A stretch of 64,000 nucleotides of DNA, taken from Blepharisma stoltei (lineage: Eukaryota > Ciliophora > Heterotrichea > Heterotrichida > Blepharismidae). The translations under genes and the position numbers were made by a program. The notes beneath the pieces were generated by a model, which saw only the letters and a list, made by a program, of their open reading frames with translations, had not been told where the DNA came from and did no database searches. The DNA lies in contig CAJZBQ010000027.1 of NCBI GenBank assembly GCA_914767885.1, positions 868,001 to 932,000 of the forward strand, in the 5' to 3' direction. The stretch's first letter is position 1, and every line of letters begins with the position of its first letter. Of this stretch, positions 11,501 through 22,334 are shown one piece after another.

Positions 11501-13897
11501 TTATACTTCATCAATTAAAAGTGCATTTTTAAGAGGAGGCCGTGTCTCTTCTATAAAAATTGCACATAAGCTTGCAATCAAGTATCCAGACGCAAATAAA
11601 GCCAATGCTATTTCTTTTCCATTTTCTAAATCCAAGATCATCCCACCAATAAAAGGTGATGTTGATGATCCGATTCTTGACCATGTAAAGAAAAACCCCA
11701 TAGCAGAGTTTCTTATTTCAGCTGGATAAATTTCAGGAGAAAGTGTAAATAATGATCCAAAACTTGCTAGATTGACTAATGCAAACATCATAATGACTAG
11801 TATCACCTATATAATTTTTACAAGAACAATGTGCTCAATAAAAATAAAAAAATATATAGCAAGACTTGTAATAGACATTGATAGCATAAGTGTATATTTT
11901 CTTCCAAGCTTTGTGTTTATTAAATATGATGCTAAAAACGCGCCTGGGATACCTGATACTTGTTGGATTAATATTATTATATATCTCACTGCAAGAGAAA
12001 ATTGTCCTAACTCCCCCTTTAAATTGGAACAAAATATAGGAAAAATTCTTTTTTTGAGTAAATTAAACCCTTTAAAAATTGAAAAAAAAAATTATTTTTA
12101 ATTGAATTTTTAGAGGGAAAATACTAATTTTTATATGAATATTTTTTGCTAATTTAATGGAAGTCGTGTAATTAGAATACTATTTAAACACTTTAATTAC
12201 TTAATTGATTAATTTTAATTTAATTCTTCACAAATTAAATTAGAGAATTAGAGAATTACGCTAGATTACTTCCGCATTCTAAGAGAGAGTCCAAATTTTT
12301 TTTATTAGAGAATTATAGAATTACGTTAAATTACTTCCGCCTTCTAAGAAATTAAAATTCAAAAAATATCGCGTTCAATTTATATTTTAGCAATTTTATA
12401 AAATTTTTTTCTTATGAATTTATACAGAAAAAAAATAAACCGTTTGAAATTGGAACAGAATTTTTGTTCCAATTTAAAGGGGGAGTTTAAGAACCTAGGC
12501 ATGAATAAGTTTAGACTAAAGCTTCCAAAGAATGTCATAAAATAAATAACTGATAAAAAAATAGTTGATTTTACATACCTTTTTGAAAAAATAGCTTTAA
12601 TTCTAATAGGCGCTTTTTCGATTTGCTGCTCACTAGCGGATTCTGCAGAATAAATAGTAATTGATAAAGGGCTTTTATTATTAGTTTTTGCTATTTTTGC
12701 CAGCAGCTCTTCAGCTTGTGCATATCTTGCCTTTGATGCTAAGAAAGCAGGGGTTTCATCTAACCCTATTCGAATTATTGACATTAAAATATGGCTAAAA
12801 AGTACCATTGCTGCCATAAAGCTTCAATCAGACAAATAATTACTACCAATTATTTCAATTGAAATAGCGCAAAGAGCCAAAAATATTCCACCAATAGAAA
12901 ATCCTGAGGTCAATTTTGTAACAAAATTAAAATTTTTTGTAGGGCAAAATTCTTTAAAGAGGACTGGATTAATCACCATTTCTCCTGTTCCTCCAAATCC
13001 AGAAGCAAAGCATAAAATTAAAATAACAAAAAGATTGTCAGCAAAAATCCAAACTAAATAAACAAAAATAAATATAATACTTATTTTTTTGATAGATTTT
13101 GCTCTTCCTTGGTGATCAGAGAGATATCCTCAAAAATAAGAGCCAATGAAGCATCCTAATTGAAATAGAGTTCCCATTAGATCTTAGTTAGGATTATAGA
13201 AAAAGTTCTCTGTGATTCTTAAAGAGTATTTATCTCTCGACTGCCTGCTGCCTACCTATACGATATGCTCCCCCAGAAGTAGGCTCGCACGCTAGTTGGA
13301 GTGTAAATCATGTGCCTGGAGTGTAATGGGATGGGCCACTGTGTTATATACCTGACTTGGGCTCCCTTTCAAAAAATTCGGAAAATCAGATTTTCTGGCC
13401 GAACTGTCGACCATTGAAACCTGTGGCCCAGGGGGCAACTCCCCGATATCACACTAGGAAATAGTCCCATTGGTCCGAAAAACCTTGTTGGGTCTTCTAT
13501 CCATCTTCCCTAAGGGTTAAAACCTTTACCTGGAATGAGCTGCAGCTGGCCAAATCAAATATTCACTCCACAAAACCAATTAAAAATGGCCAGATACACA
13601 TCACCGAATGCCTTCTTCCACAAGGTCACTGAATTTCTCCAACTTCAGGTGTTAGTTAATTCGCCACCCTATTTTAATGCATACTGTTTCCATTAAACCT
13701 CTTTGAGTATTGCTAGCTCCATGCTCGATAGCATAAATAGCCGCAAAATAGGCAATCGAAAGATTTCTTAATTGCACATTAAAATTTGACTAAATAAAAA
13801 TTACGAGCATGCATTGCCAAAAAATAGACCAATGGTACTTTCCCCAGCCAATTTCATCTAAATAGTGTGAGACTGCTTGGGTAGATGCTTGCACCAT
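11501..13897 (-). CDS. MFS transporter E, disrupted by a family 2 MITE and a GC-rich insert
   Basis: 456 aa after removing two 15-nt introns (13790-13804, GTAATTTTTATTTAG; 11807-11821, GTAAAAATTATATAG), 480 nt at the MITE and 516 nt at the GC-rich insert. Starts MVQASTQAVSHYLDEIGWG. Signature LGCFIGSYFWGYLSDHQGR; the end is EETRPPLKNALLIDEV. MITE removal restores MPRFLGQFSLAVRY, compared with MPRFLQQFSFSVRY in D. Both inserts are at places where the paralogues are continuous. Upstream-most of the array. Confidence 0.85.
12011..12487. mobile_element. MITE, family 2 (about 477 bp), in coding sequence
   Basis: Terminal words CTCCCCCTTTAAATTGGAAC and GTTCCAATTTAAAGGGGGAG form the inverted repeat. 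TAA flanks at 12008-12010 and 12488-12490, with two extra T before the right TAA. A different TIR sequence from family 1, but the same CTCCCC/TAA logic. Internally there is a direct repeat of AGAGAATTA/GAATTACG words. Confidence 0.88.
13186..13685 (-). mobile_element. GC-rich SINE-like insert in transporter E (about 500 bp)
   Basis: Flanked by imperfect repeats GTTCCCATTAGATCTT (from 13170) and GTTTCCATTAAACCTCTT (from 13686), with a 516-nt offset. On the minus strand the head reads GCATTAAAATAGGGTGG, resembling the ATAAAATGG head of the other inserts. It is much richer in GC than its flanks. No coding capacity seen. Confidence 0.75.
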
Positions 13898-14357
13898 CTT
13901 AGAGAATTTATAAAAATTTTGTTGACATATTAAATTAATGAGTTATGATTCTAATTTGACGTCATATATAATTTATTTGTATGAGCCGAATAAAAAATTA
14001 ATTACTGTTGAAAATTTAAAAAAATTATGAAGTCACCAATCATAAAATAAAGAATATCTAATAGCGTTTAAGTATATCTTGATTTTGAATCCAATAAAAT
14101 TTGATGAAAAATAAAAATCCTCATTAATTATAGGTCAAATATTTAACAAAATCATAGGTGCTTGAAGAAAAAAAACAAAAATTTTTATTTTTTGCTATAA
14201 AACGTCTACTTATATTAACAATATAATTTCCTCTATAGTTTTCATATGATAATTTTGATTCTATATTCGTCTTATGGAAATCAGCCTATATATTTATCTC
14301 TAAAAGTTTAAAAAATAAATTTTTTTAAAAATAATTTTAGGGGGATTCAAATAAAAA
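13898..14357. other. Divergent intergenic spacer
   Basis: AT-rich region between the minus-strand transporter array and the plus-strand HTH gene. It should hold both promoters. I see no element or RNA in it. Confidence 0.4.
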
Positions 14358-15368
14358 ATGTCAACCTCTGAAGAAAAAGAGCCAATGATGCTCGCCTTCA
14401 AGCGTTTTATGGAAATAGAAAGGGAAGTCCAAAAACGATTTCAAACTTTTATTCAAAGCTTCGAAGACGACATGCACACATTTTTCCAACAATATCTTCT
14501 TCCTCTCTCCGGCGGTAAACTACCTATATCCTCAAAACCTATAAGCATTGACCCTCCCAAACCCGAACCTCAGCTCCCTGTCAAACGACCCAAAGAAAAT
14601 TTTTCCTTTCCTCAATCATCAGCACCAAAAAAATCTCAGCCACAGCCCAAGCGAGGGGACTCAGAGCTTAATTCTTATATGGAATTATTAAAGTCCAGGG
14701 TCAGAGAACTTTATGAAAAAAATATTTCCCCTTCTTTTATCTCAAAACTTTTCAATCTGAACCTTGAATTAGTCCATTCTTTAGGAAACTGAAAACAAGT
14801 CCCTGACGAAATTTCGTCAAAAATGATAGAAATGAAAAATGAATGTTTAAAACTCAAAGAAAAAGGCTTCACATTAAAAGAAATAGGCAAAACTATAAGA
14901 ATCCCTAGGAAAAAAGTATTAATTTTATTCGGAGAATTAACACCTATTGATTTATTAAAATCTGCTGAATCTAAAAAATGTGTTGTTAATAAAATAGCTG
15001 AAGGAGTTTCCAAAATCGCTTTATCACAAGAACTAGGAACGCCTGTTTACAAAATTCAAAATTGGGTGGATAAAGTTTCTAATGGCAGACCACTCAGTGA
15101 TGAAGACTCTATTCGTTCTGAAGGCGAAATTTCTCGCGAAACCATCCGAAACTCAATTTTTCACTATTATCAAACTAACAACAAAGACCTCGCCGCTTCT
15201 ATTTGTAGCCAAAAGCCTGAAAAAATAGTCCAATGGGTAGACAGATTTGAAAATGGGACCGATATTGAAACTATCAAGTTCAAAAAATCCACCCCACAGC
15301 CCTTCCCTGAATCCTACGAAAATCTCTCAAATTCTTTAATTTCTGATTTTTTTAAAAAGTCATATTAA
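14358..15368 (+). CDS. Unknown protein with repeated helix-turn-helix-like modules
   Basis: 336 aa; a TGA at 14790-14792 is Trp in the phrase VHSLGNWKQVPDEISSK, which joins two open stretches. The N-terminal about 60 residues are helical, followed by a Pro/Lys-rich linker. Then come three or four repeats of about 55-65 residues that end in a V..W motif: ISKLFNLNLELVHSLGNWK, IALSQELGTPVYKIQNWVD, LAASICSQKPEKIVQWVDR, and a GFTLKEIGKTIRIPRKKV unit. The pattern (helix, turn, helix, then Val-x-x-Trp) resembles the HTH units of transposases and Myb/homeodomain-like proteins. DNA binding is an inference. The stop lies 16 bp before the kinesin ATG on the same strand. Confidence 0.75.
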
Positions 15369-15384
15369 ATAATAATTTTTATAA

Positions 15385-18300
15385 ATGGAAAGAGCATCCT
15401 TAAAAATCTACGTCCGTGTCAAATCTGAAGAACATAACGACACAATTACAACGTCAAAAGATCTGCATGAAATCAAAATTTCTGACGCACAAGAGCGAGC
15501 AAGCCACACTTTTGATTTTTATAGGGTTTTTTTGCAAGACTCCAATCAAGAAGAAATCTATGATACAACGTGCAGACCGCTGGTAGACCATATGATGGAC
15601 GGGTTTGACGCCACATTATTTGTGTATGGACCGACAGATTCTGGGAAAAGTTTTACATTGTTTGGAGGAGAAGGACATAAATAAAATGGCGACGTAAACA
15701 GTCCGTCCTCTCCCGGACCTGTTTCGAGTTTAGGGACTTTGCTGCGGCCTGAAGCCAAACCGAGTAGGAAACGGAGTCTACGGATACTGGGTATTTGCGT
15801 TCGGGCTTGGTTTTGCCCCTTTGAAGGCTTTGTGTCTTCCCAATGGAAATTTGGGAAAAAGACTTTTACCCCTCGAGACACTAGTGCCGAAAACGAAGGT
15901 ATAGTTGGTACCGATACTCATTAGGGAGTTTATCCCTAGCTGGAACTCTAGTTACTATCAGCATCTTCAAGTCCCAAGCCTACATACTCCAAGATTTCGA
16001 GATAGCATTAAGAGCCAGGCTGAAAGCCGGAGGAGAATATCTCTGCTGGAAATGCTGACATACCAAGGAGGTTCGCCAGCAGCTGAACGAGTCTTCTACG
16101 AAGACTCCTCTCAGGTAATATATTAAAGGAAGAAGAGCCCTAATTAATATTAATTTTTGGAGGAGAAGGATTCCATAACCGTGGGATGTTTTTAAGAGCG
16201 ATGGAAACGATTTTTGAAGAGTCTCAAAGACTGTCTTATCAAAAAGATATCCGAATAAAAATGCAGATGCTGGAGCTTTATGGAGATAAAATTCGCGATT
16301 TAGGATTAGCCTATAAAGATGCACATGCAATAAATGTTTTCCCGAACCAGCAGCTGGACATTGAAGAAAGTATGGGGAGAGTGATGATTGGCTCAGCTTC
16401 AGAGTTTGAGGTTAGGACCCCTGATGAAGCTAATGGGGTTGTAAGCCATTTTTATATGAATGATTTGGATTATATTAATAGGAAAAAAATATTTAATTAG
16501 CGAAAGATTCATATAGTCATATAATAAATCAAGGATTTGAATTAAGAGCTGCTTGTGAAGCAAAATCTGGAAAATATTCCACAAGGGCACATACTATTAT
16601 TGCTATCACTTTAAGCCAAAAATATAAAACTGCTGAGTGGGATCAGTTAACAAGCAGCACACTTTACTTTGTAGATTTAGCAGGCTCAGAAAAGCCAAAA
16701 ACCCGTAAAGGGAAAGAATTTTACGAGTCATTAAACGCCAGCTCAAGCTTCCACGCTTTAAGCAAAGTTCTTGCTACCTTAAATTCAAGCCAAACTTCAT
16801 ATAGAGACCACAAATTGACCAGAATTTTGGAAAACGGAATGTCAAATAACGCTATGATTTCTATGATTGTATGCGTAAACCCAGACAAGGTGCAGTTTGA
16901 AGACACTTTGGCATCACTTACCTTTGCAGACCGATGCAAGCCACTTACAGCTGGCGGTGCTGCCTTTTTTGCATCTGATAAATTGACAGGAAATGAGGTC
17001 GATATGAAAATAAAATTATTGCAAGACGAAAGAGCTGAACTTAAAGAAAAATTAAGAAAAATCGAAATGACTCAAGAAGAGCAGCTTAAAAAAATCGTGG
17101 ATATGCTAGGAATTGAAGGAGATGTAGACACCCTTTTACAGGCACAACCGGGGTCTAGAGAACTTGCTAAAATAAATCAGCAAAAAGAAGCAGTCCAAAA
17201 AGTTGACAGTTTAATAAAGAAAAATAAAGAACTTGAAAAAAAAGTTGAAGAAAATAAACAAATTTTTGAAAAAATAAAAAAAGCGGAAAATCAAAGCCAA
17301 GAGCAGCATTTGAGGAAAGTTTTGGAGCTGAAAGATGAGCTCGCAAGGCTTAAAGAAGAATTAGAAGAAAATAAAGCAAATGCGGAGCATAATCAAAAGG
17401 AGCAGATGGATACCAAAGCAGAAGAGTTGCAAAGAATGCTAACTCCCTTGGCTAGAAAATTTTTTGGTTACTGGTTCCTTCTAAAGAGCAGTCCAAATAT
17501 TTTTAAATTTTTAAGAGTATATCATAGAAAGCAAAAAAAATTTTAAATATAAATATTTTACAAATAATAGTCGTATATATAATTAAGAATTATAATATAA
17601 AAAATGACTGCTAACTATATTAAAATTTTAAAAGTTTGCGCCTTTTTAAAGCAACTCTATATTTTTCTTTTAAATTGTTTACAAATTCTGATTTTTTAAG
17701 CCCGAAAACAATTTTTTTATATATATTTTATATATAAAATTTTGAAAAATACCTCTTCGTTAGCAAGCAGAAAAAAATTTGCTTTCTAACAAAGGGGGAA
17801 CTAAGCAATTCGCATAAACTGGTCGAAGAAAAACTTGCTATTGTGCATAATTTGCCTAAAGCAATGCAGGCAATAGGAAATTTGCCATCAGCTCAAGATA
17901 TGAAGGAGCTTGGGAAGCTAGAAGTGGAAAAAGAATTTCAAAAAAGATTTAGAGAACAAGAAAGAAACCATCAAAAGCAGCTTGAAAGTGTAAAAACACA
18001 ATATGAGCAGCTTGTTAAAGAGAAAGAAGCAATGCTTTCTAATATGGTCAAAAACTTTAAAGAAAATAGAAAGACAAAAAAGGACGAAATTTCAGCTTTA
18101 AGGAAAGAAATGACGCAGCTGTATGAGCTTATATCAAACCAAAAAAAGGTGCTAAATAATATTGAAAATGGGAAATATAATCAAAATTTGAGAAAAGTTT
18201 TATATTTAGAATCAAAATGAATGGTATATTTATACTGAATTTAATTAGAAGCTCTTATTAATAGCAAGATCAGTGCTTTGCTTCATATAAAAAATTATCA

Positions 18301-19025
18301 TTTTATATTATAAATAAATACCTATAATCAATCTAAATCTATATAAAATAAAATAAATATTTCTATTTATTCCCTAATATAAACTTAAATCAGCCCAGTT
18401 ATGCATATTCCAAAAGATATGATGCCTGAATTCCCAACCCCTGAAACTTTTCCTCATCTCTTTAAATCATTTCAAAGAGAAAAAACAGAAACTAATGTGT
18501 CAGCCCACAAACCCGCAACAAAACAAGAAAAATCCGAAATTCAGCCTTCAGGCAGAAAAATCGGAAATTACTGTTTGATAGCTGATATGTCAACAGTTCC
18601 TCCAAATGAAGCAAAAAGGCTTGTAGAAAATCTCCGAGAACTATATAAACAATCTGAAGCTGAGCTAGAAAATGCCAAGAAAAACCAATCTTCTATCCAA
18701 GAGCAAAAAGCAGCCCTCCAGGAACAAATTAAAAATGCTAAAGAAGAGCGTGACCGATATAGAGAACTTTATTCAAAAGAAATGAAGCAAAAATGTGAAG
18801 CGAAAAGTATATTTTTTAGGATAAATTCGAGAAAATCAATAAATTCTTTTATTTACATAATAAAAATAAGTAGCTGCCCATAATTAAATAAAAAGACATA
18901 TTATCGAAATCCAAAGAAAAACCCTTGAAAAAAATTACCTGCTAAGCAACGAAAGAGGACAGTCAAGATCTTCAAATGTCAGACCTACAACTGGAGCAAA
19001 TTTAAGAAGAAATAAAATAGAATAA
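15385..19025 (+). CDS. Divergent kinesin-like motor protein, multiply interrupted
   Basis: Reconstructs to 809 aa after removal of a SINE-like insert (495 nt with one duplication), IESs at 16471-16511, 18178-18399 and 18808-18898, and a MITE (362 nt with TAA). The motor domain is N-terminal. The P-loop reads GPTDSGKSFT instead of the usual GQTGSGKT; switch I is GKYSTRAHT; switch II is DLAGSEKPKTRKG. A YRDHKLTRILENG phrase and FADRCKPL mark the motor end. It is followed by a long coiled coil with many Glu/Lys heptads and a short basic tail. It probably moves on microtubules, but subfamily cannot be assigned. Changes in the P-loop and switch I suggest altered ATPase kinetics. The 222-bp IES is the least certain of the joins. 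Confidence 0.85.
15676..16155 (+). mobile_element. GC-rich SINE-like insert in the kinesin gene (480 bp)
   Basis: Flanked by a perfect 15-bp duplication TTTGGAGGAGAAGGA at 15661-15675 and 16156-16170. Starts CATAAATAAAATGGCGACG and ends in an AT-rich tail (CCCTAATTAATATTAAT). Removing the element and one duplication joins SFTLFGGEG to FHNRGMF, which continues the kinesin motor fold. GC content clearly exceeds its surroundings. Confidence 0.88.
16471..16511 (+). other. IES (TA-bounded, 41 bp)
   Basis: Removal from TA 16471 to TA 16512 joins NDLDY to SHIINQGFELRAACEAK in frame. It deletes a stop and a frameshift, and has no GT..AG ends. Confidence 0.75.
17443..17801. mobile_element. MITE, family 3 (359 bp), in coding sequence
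   Basis: Starts CTCCCTTGGCTAG and ends AACAAAGGGGGAAC. TAA at 17440-17442 and 17802-17804. An inner hairpin (TAGCAAGCAGAAA then TTTGCTTTCTAAC) lies near the right end, and the overall body plan is that of families 1 and 2. Removal gives QRMLSNSHKLVEEKL, continuous kinesin coiled coil. Confidence 0.85.
18178..18399 (+). other. Candidate IES (TA-bounded, 222 bp)
   Basis: The two flanking open stretches share a frame but are separated by several stops. Joining TA 18178 to TA 18400 gives NIENGKYMHIPKDMMPEF. Length and frame fit, but alternative junctions are possible, and the downstream part could be a separate gene. Confidence 0.45.
18808..18898 (+). other. IES (TA-bounded, 91 bp)
   Basis: Removal joins QKCEAKS to IIEIQRKTLEKNYLL in frame, extending the coiled-coil tail of the kinesin to a TAA at 19023-19025. 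Confidence 0.75.
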
Positions 19026-19065
19026 AATGTAATTCTTAAATATAGTAAATAATGATTAAAATATT

Positions 19066-19992
19066 TTAACCAAATATGAAATTAGTTTTCCCACCAGGTG
19101 GGGCATGGACCTTTACTGACGTTTTCACATTTAAATCAGTTTTTCTTGATTCATCATAATCTCTTTCTTCATTTCTCTGGTATCCTCGCCTCTCTATTGG
19201 AGACCTATCAGAGCTTTCTTTATAATACCCTCTATCTTCATAAGGGTCTTTATTGCTCCTTCTTCTATCATTCTGCCTTCCTTCATTTTCATAATCTCTC
19301 TGGCTTCTCTGAGGTTTTTCTTCAATATATTCATTATTTTTCCTATTTCGTTGAGGTTCTTCGTTATATCCACGGTTCCTTTGGTATGAGTCTCTAGGTT
19401 CTTCATTGTAACCGCGGTTTCTTTCTTCATTATACCCACGGTTTCTTTCTTCATTGTACTCACGGTTTCTTTCTTCATTATACCCACGGTTTCTTTCTTC
19501 ATTGTACCCACGATTTCTCTGATTTTGCTCCCTTGGCTCTTCGTAGTCTCTATTTCTTCCACCTCGTGGCTCTTCATAATAGTCCTGCTCTCTAGCATTT
19601 CCATAGCCACGATCGTTATAATTCCTTTGAGGCTCTTGATAATCCCTTTGGTATTGGTCATAAGGTTCCTCATTTCGGTTTTTCCGATTTTGTTGCCTTG
19701 GTGGGATTTCGTCATAGTTGTCTCTTGGGACGTATTCTCTGTCTATATCTCTTTGAGGCTTTTTTCTATCATAATTTTGATTGTAAGCAGGCTGGTTTCG
19801 TTGTTGTCGCTGTGGTTCTGGGTCTGAGAAAATGCTAGATTGCATTTGTTTCAAGTGCTGCTCTGATTTTCGCTTTGGTTGAGGATCTCGTTGGCCACTC
19901 CAAGCGAGGCTGATTGATGAGTGGCCGCCTGGGGCTTCATGCACCTTTACGGAGGTGTGATCCGTGTTGTATTTGTAAGTGTCAGCGTCCAT
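19066..19992 (-). CDS. SPIRAL1/HN1(Jupiter)-like microtubule-associated protein with RNRGYNEE repeats
   Basis: 308 aa, uninterrupted. A short motif occurs once near each end: TSVKVHEAPGGHSSISLAW (residues about 13-31) and TSVKVHAPPGGKTNFIFG at the C-terminus. This is the PPGG..S..LFG motif seen at both ends of plant SPIRAL1 proteins and in the Jupiter/HN1 group, which associate with microtubules. Between them lies a disordered region very rich in Arg, Asn, Glu and Tyr, with five or more octapeptide repeats of the RNRGYNEE type around residues 150-200. Convergent with the kinesin gene, with about 40 bp between the two stops. Microtubule function is inferred from the motif only. Confidence 0.7.
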   Translation of the reverse strand: MDADTYKYNTDHTSVKVHEAPGGHSSISLAWSGQRDPQPKRKSEQHLKQMQSSIFSDPEPQRQQRNQPAYNQNYDRKKPQRDIDREYVPRDNYDEIPPRQQNRKNRNEEPYDQYQRDYQEPQRNYNDRGYGNAREQDYYEEPRGGRNRDYEEPREQNQRNRGYNEERNRGYNEERNREYNEERNRGYNEERNRGYNEEPRDSYQRNRGYNEEPQRNRKNNEYIEEKPQRSQRDYENEGRQNDRRRSNKDPYEDRGYYKESSDRSPIERRGYQRNEERDYDESRKTDLNVKTSVKVHAPPGGKTNFIFG

Positions 19993-20176
19993 TTTTAATT
20001 GTTAATTTTTGAATTATTTTGCAGATGATGAATTTTTCTATGACAGATTTTAATTTATTTTATGATAAATAATTAAAAAATTATGATTTTTTTAAATTTA
20101 AATAAAAATTATTTACTTATTTTAATATTTAATACAAAAAGTCATATAAATAGTTATATATTAAATCATTATAAAG

Positions 20177-20998
20177 CTACTTCCGATAAGGAGTCATCAG
20201 TATAATAATTCCTGCCATCAAAATTAACAAAAAATAAATAATTTCCAATTTCTTCACCTGCTTAACTCTTTCAAATCTTGACCAGCCTGTGCATTCCATA
20301 TATATCACTCCAGGGCCTTTTATTTTTACAAATGCCCAGTCATAAAAATACAAATTACTGAACGATGTTTGAGTTGATGAGTGCGTAATTTTAATATCTT
20401 TTGAAAAAGCTACAAGTGAATTAAATGCAACTGAAATTTCTTCATCAACTCCCAGCCTTTTTTCAGTCAAAAATCCAGCTGTCTGAATATATAAAATTCC
20501 TTCCCCACAGATTTCTTTTCAGTTATCTTTTTGTAAAAAGACCATTAAATCACTTTTTTCTTGTATTTGTACCCCAGATGTAAATGCTAAAATTGTATAT
20601 TTTTTATTATTAAAAATGGTTAGATAAATAATTAAATTTTTTATAAATTAATTTATTAGAAACGGAATATTTGATCTAGCACATAAAATATCTCCAATAA
20701 TTGCTGGATTAACAGCAAATATTTTTCCACCTGTTGGCTTACTCAGACCAACATATTCTACAGCTCCGTTTCTGTTTTTAAGCCGATGATTGAAATTAGT
20801 TTTTGATGAAAAAATTTGAGTGAATTTATTTCAGCAACTTTGCTTTAGTTTTCTGATAGAGAGTTTTCCTGAGGCGTAAATGATATTTTGGATTTGTGTA
20901 TATACACTTTGGTTTGCTAATAAAATAAGTTGGAGGGATTGATCGTTATCGCCTAAGACTGAAAAATTATATTGGTCTTTCTTAAGAATTTCTTCCAT
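20177..20998 (-). CDS. AIM24/DUF124-like protein with C-terminal membrane segment
   Basis: 250 aa after removing one 69-bp IES. Family features: CGEGILYIQTAGFLTEKRLGVDEEISVAFNSLVAF (residues roughly 130-165) matches the GxGxLyl..G....l.vdpGE...VD...LVAF core of AIM24 proteins, followed by KIKGPGVIYMECTG, the GPG-V-y signature. A hydrophobic segment (IIYFLLILMAGIIILM) lies just before the C-terminus, suggesting tail anchoring in a membrane. AIM24 proteins affect mitochondrial architecture in yeast; the role in this organism is unknown. TGA is Trp at three or more sites. Confidence 0.75.
20588..20656 (-). other. IES (TA-bounded, 69 bp)
   Basis: Removal, keeping one TA, joins ARSNIPFL to AFTSGVQIQEK in frame on the minus strand. 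No GT start or intron-like length. The flanking blocks are both conserved AIM24 sequence. Confidence 0.85.
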
Positions 20999-21260
20999 TA
21001 TAAATGGATTCTACAAGGTATTTTTTTAGTATTTCGAGTATTAAATCCCTATATTAATAAGAAAAATTTGGATTTTAATTGATAATAAAGCTTCAATTAA
21101 ATTAGCTAATGCTTTTATCAAATTTTGGAAATAATTATTTCAAGTTTCTATATTTTTATAATAAAACACAGCATCGTTTTCCTGAAATATTAGGATATGT
21201 TTAATAGTAACTTAAATCTCTCTAATAAAAACCACATTTTATTTATCAAAATACACATAA

Positions 21261-22327
21261 ATGGGACTTATAGAATGCTGCTTCGGTTGCTTCACAATTT
21301 TTGGGTGCAGATCTCGCATGGTAAGATTTTTTTCTTTTTTTCCTCCAAAGCCTGCAAGCTATGAAATTATTACTGTTAATGATGAGCCTATGATATTTCT
21401 TAACAAGCAAACTGATAATTTAATTGACCTACCCTGACTAAAATTCTCAGTCGCATTTCTAGACACTGAAGAGAACGAAACTATTCCAATGCTTTATATA
21501 AAGCACGAAACTGCCTATTATACCGTAATTTTTAGTCATGGAAATTCTGCAGATATTGGGATCATGCGAAATTATTTATACCTGCATAATTAAAATTGAT
21601 ATGGCAAATTATAATCTCAAAAAGATCATAATGCAATTAAATAGGTATAATAGAATTCTCAACACAATTAAACGTTAGTGTAATTGTCTATGAATACACA
21701 GGGTACGGTCAAAGTACTGGTAAACCATCAGAAAAATCATTATATGCTGATATAAGAGCTGCCTACAATCACACTATTAATAACCTAGAAATTCCATGGG
21801 ACCGGATTATCCTTTATGGTCACTCAATAGGATCAGGCCCCACTTGTGATTTAGCTTCAGAATTTTCTGTAGGTGGAATTGTGCTTCAAAGCCCTATCGC
21901 CTCAGGCTTGCGTATTTTTTCCAAAAAACTAAAAAAAAGCTCAAAATATGACCTATTCAATAACATTGATAAAACACCATTTATAAGGTGTCCTGTCTTT
22001 ATTATTCATGGCACTCTTGACAAAGAAGTCCCAATCAGACATGGCCAATGGCTCCATTCAAAGCTTAATTTAGCATACCCTCCTTATTGGGTGCCTGGAG
22101 CTGGGCACAATAACATCGAAATCCTCCACAAGCAAGAATTTTTCAGTGCCCTACGAAAATTTATTACAGATTTAAATAAATTCCATAAAAGCGAAAATTC
22201 AAATAATTATGACAGCCTAAAGCCTCTAAGCCCAAAATCCAACCGTCAAGAAGCCTCTAAAGTCGCTTATTGGCCTACAAACTCAGAAGTAACAGAGCCT
22301 CAAAAAGATAACACAAATATAAATTAA
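21261..22327 (+). CDS. ABHD17-like alpha/beta hydrolase (protein depalmitoylase family)
   Basis: 335 aa after removing a 59-bp IES. N-terminal Cys cluster MGLIECCFGCFTIFGC, as in ABHD17, where it is palmitoylated for membrane targeting, then FFPPKPASYEI. The hydrolase core follows: SHGNSADIG, YEYTGYGQSTGKPSEKSLYAD, nucleophile elbow LYGHSIGSGP, QSPIASGLR, VFIIHGTLDKEVP with the acid, and VPGAGHNNIE with the catalytic His. The C-terminal about 45 residues are polar. ABHD17 enzymes remove palmitate from peripheral membrane proteins such as Ras; the same activity is inferred. The stop is 7 bp upstream of the p24 gene start. Confidence 0.88.
21587..21645 (+). other. IES (TA-bounded, 59 bp)
   Basis: Removal from TA 21587 to TA 21646 gives NYLYLHIIEFSTQLNVSV and the correct downstream frame of the hydrolase. 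Confidence 0.8.
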
Positions 22328-22334
22328 TATAAAT

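Noticed and set aside
2507-13897. Reading transporters A, D and E as pseudogenes
   Set aside because: After removing the repeats the frames, intron positions and lengths match intact copies B and C, and the same pattern affects essential genes such as uL16.
15676-16155. Bacterial contamination or a horizontally acquired gene in the GC-rich blocks
   Set aside because: The blocks have target-site duplications and no usable ORF, and they lie inside host genes.
18401-19025. A separate coiled-coil gene downstream of the kinesin
   Set aside because: A TA-to-TA join at 18178-18399 keeps the frame and continues the coiled coil, so one gene is more economical, though not proven.
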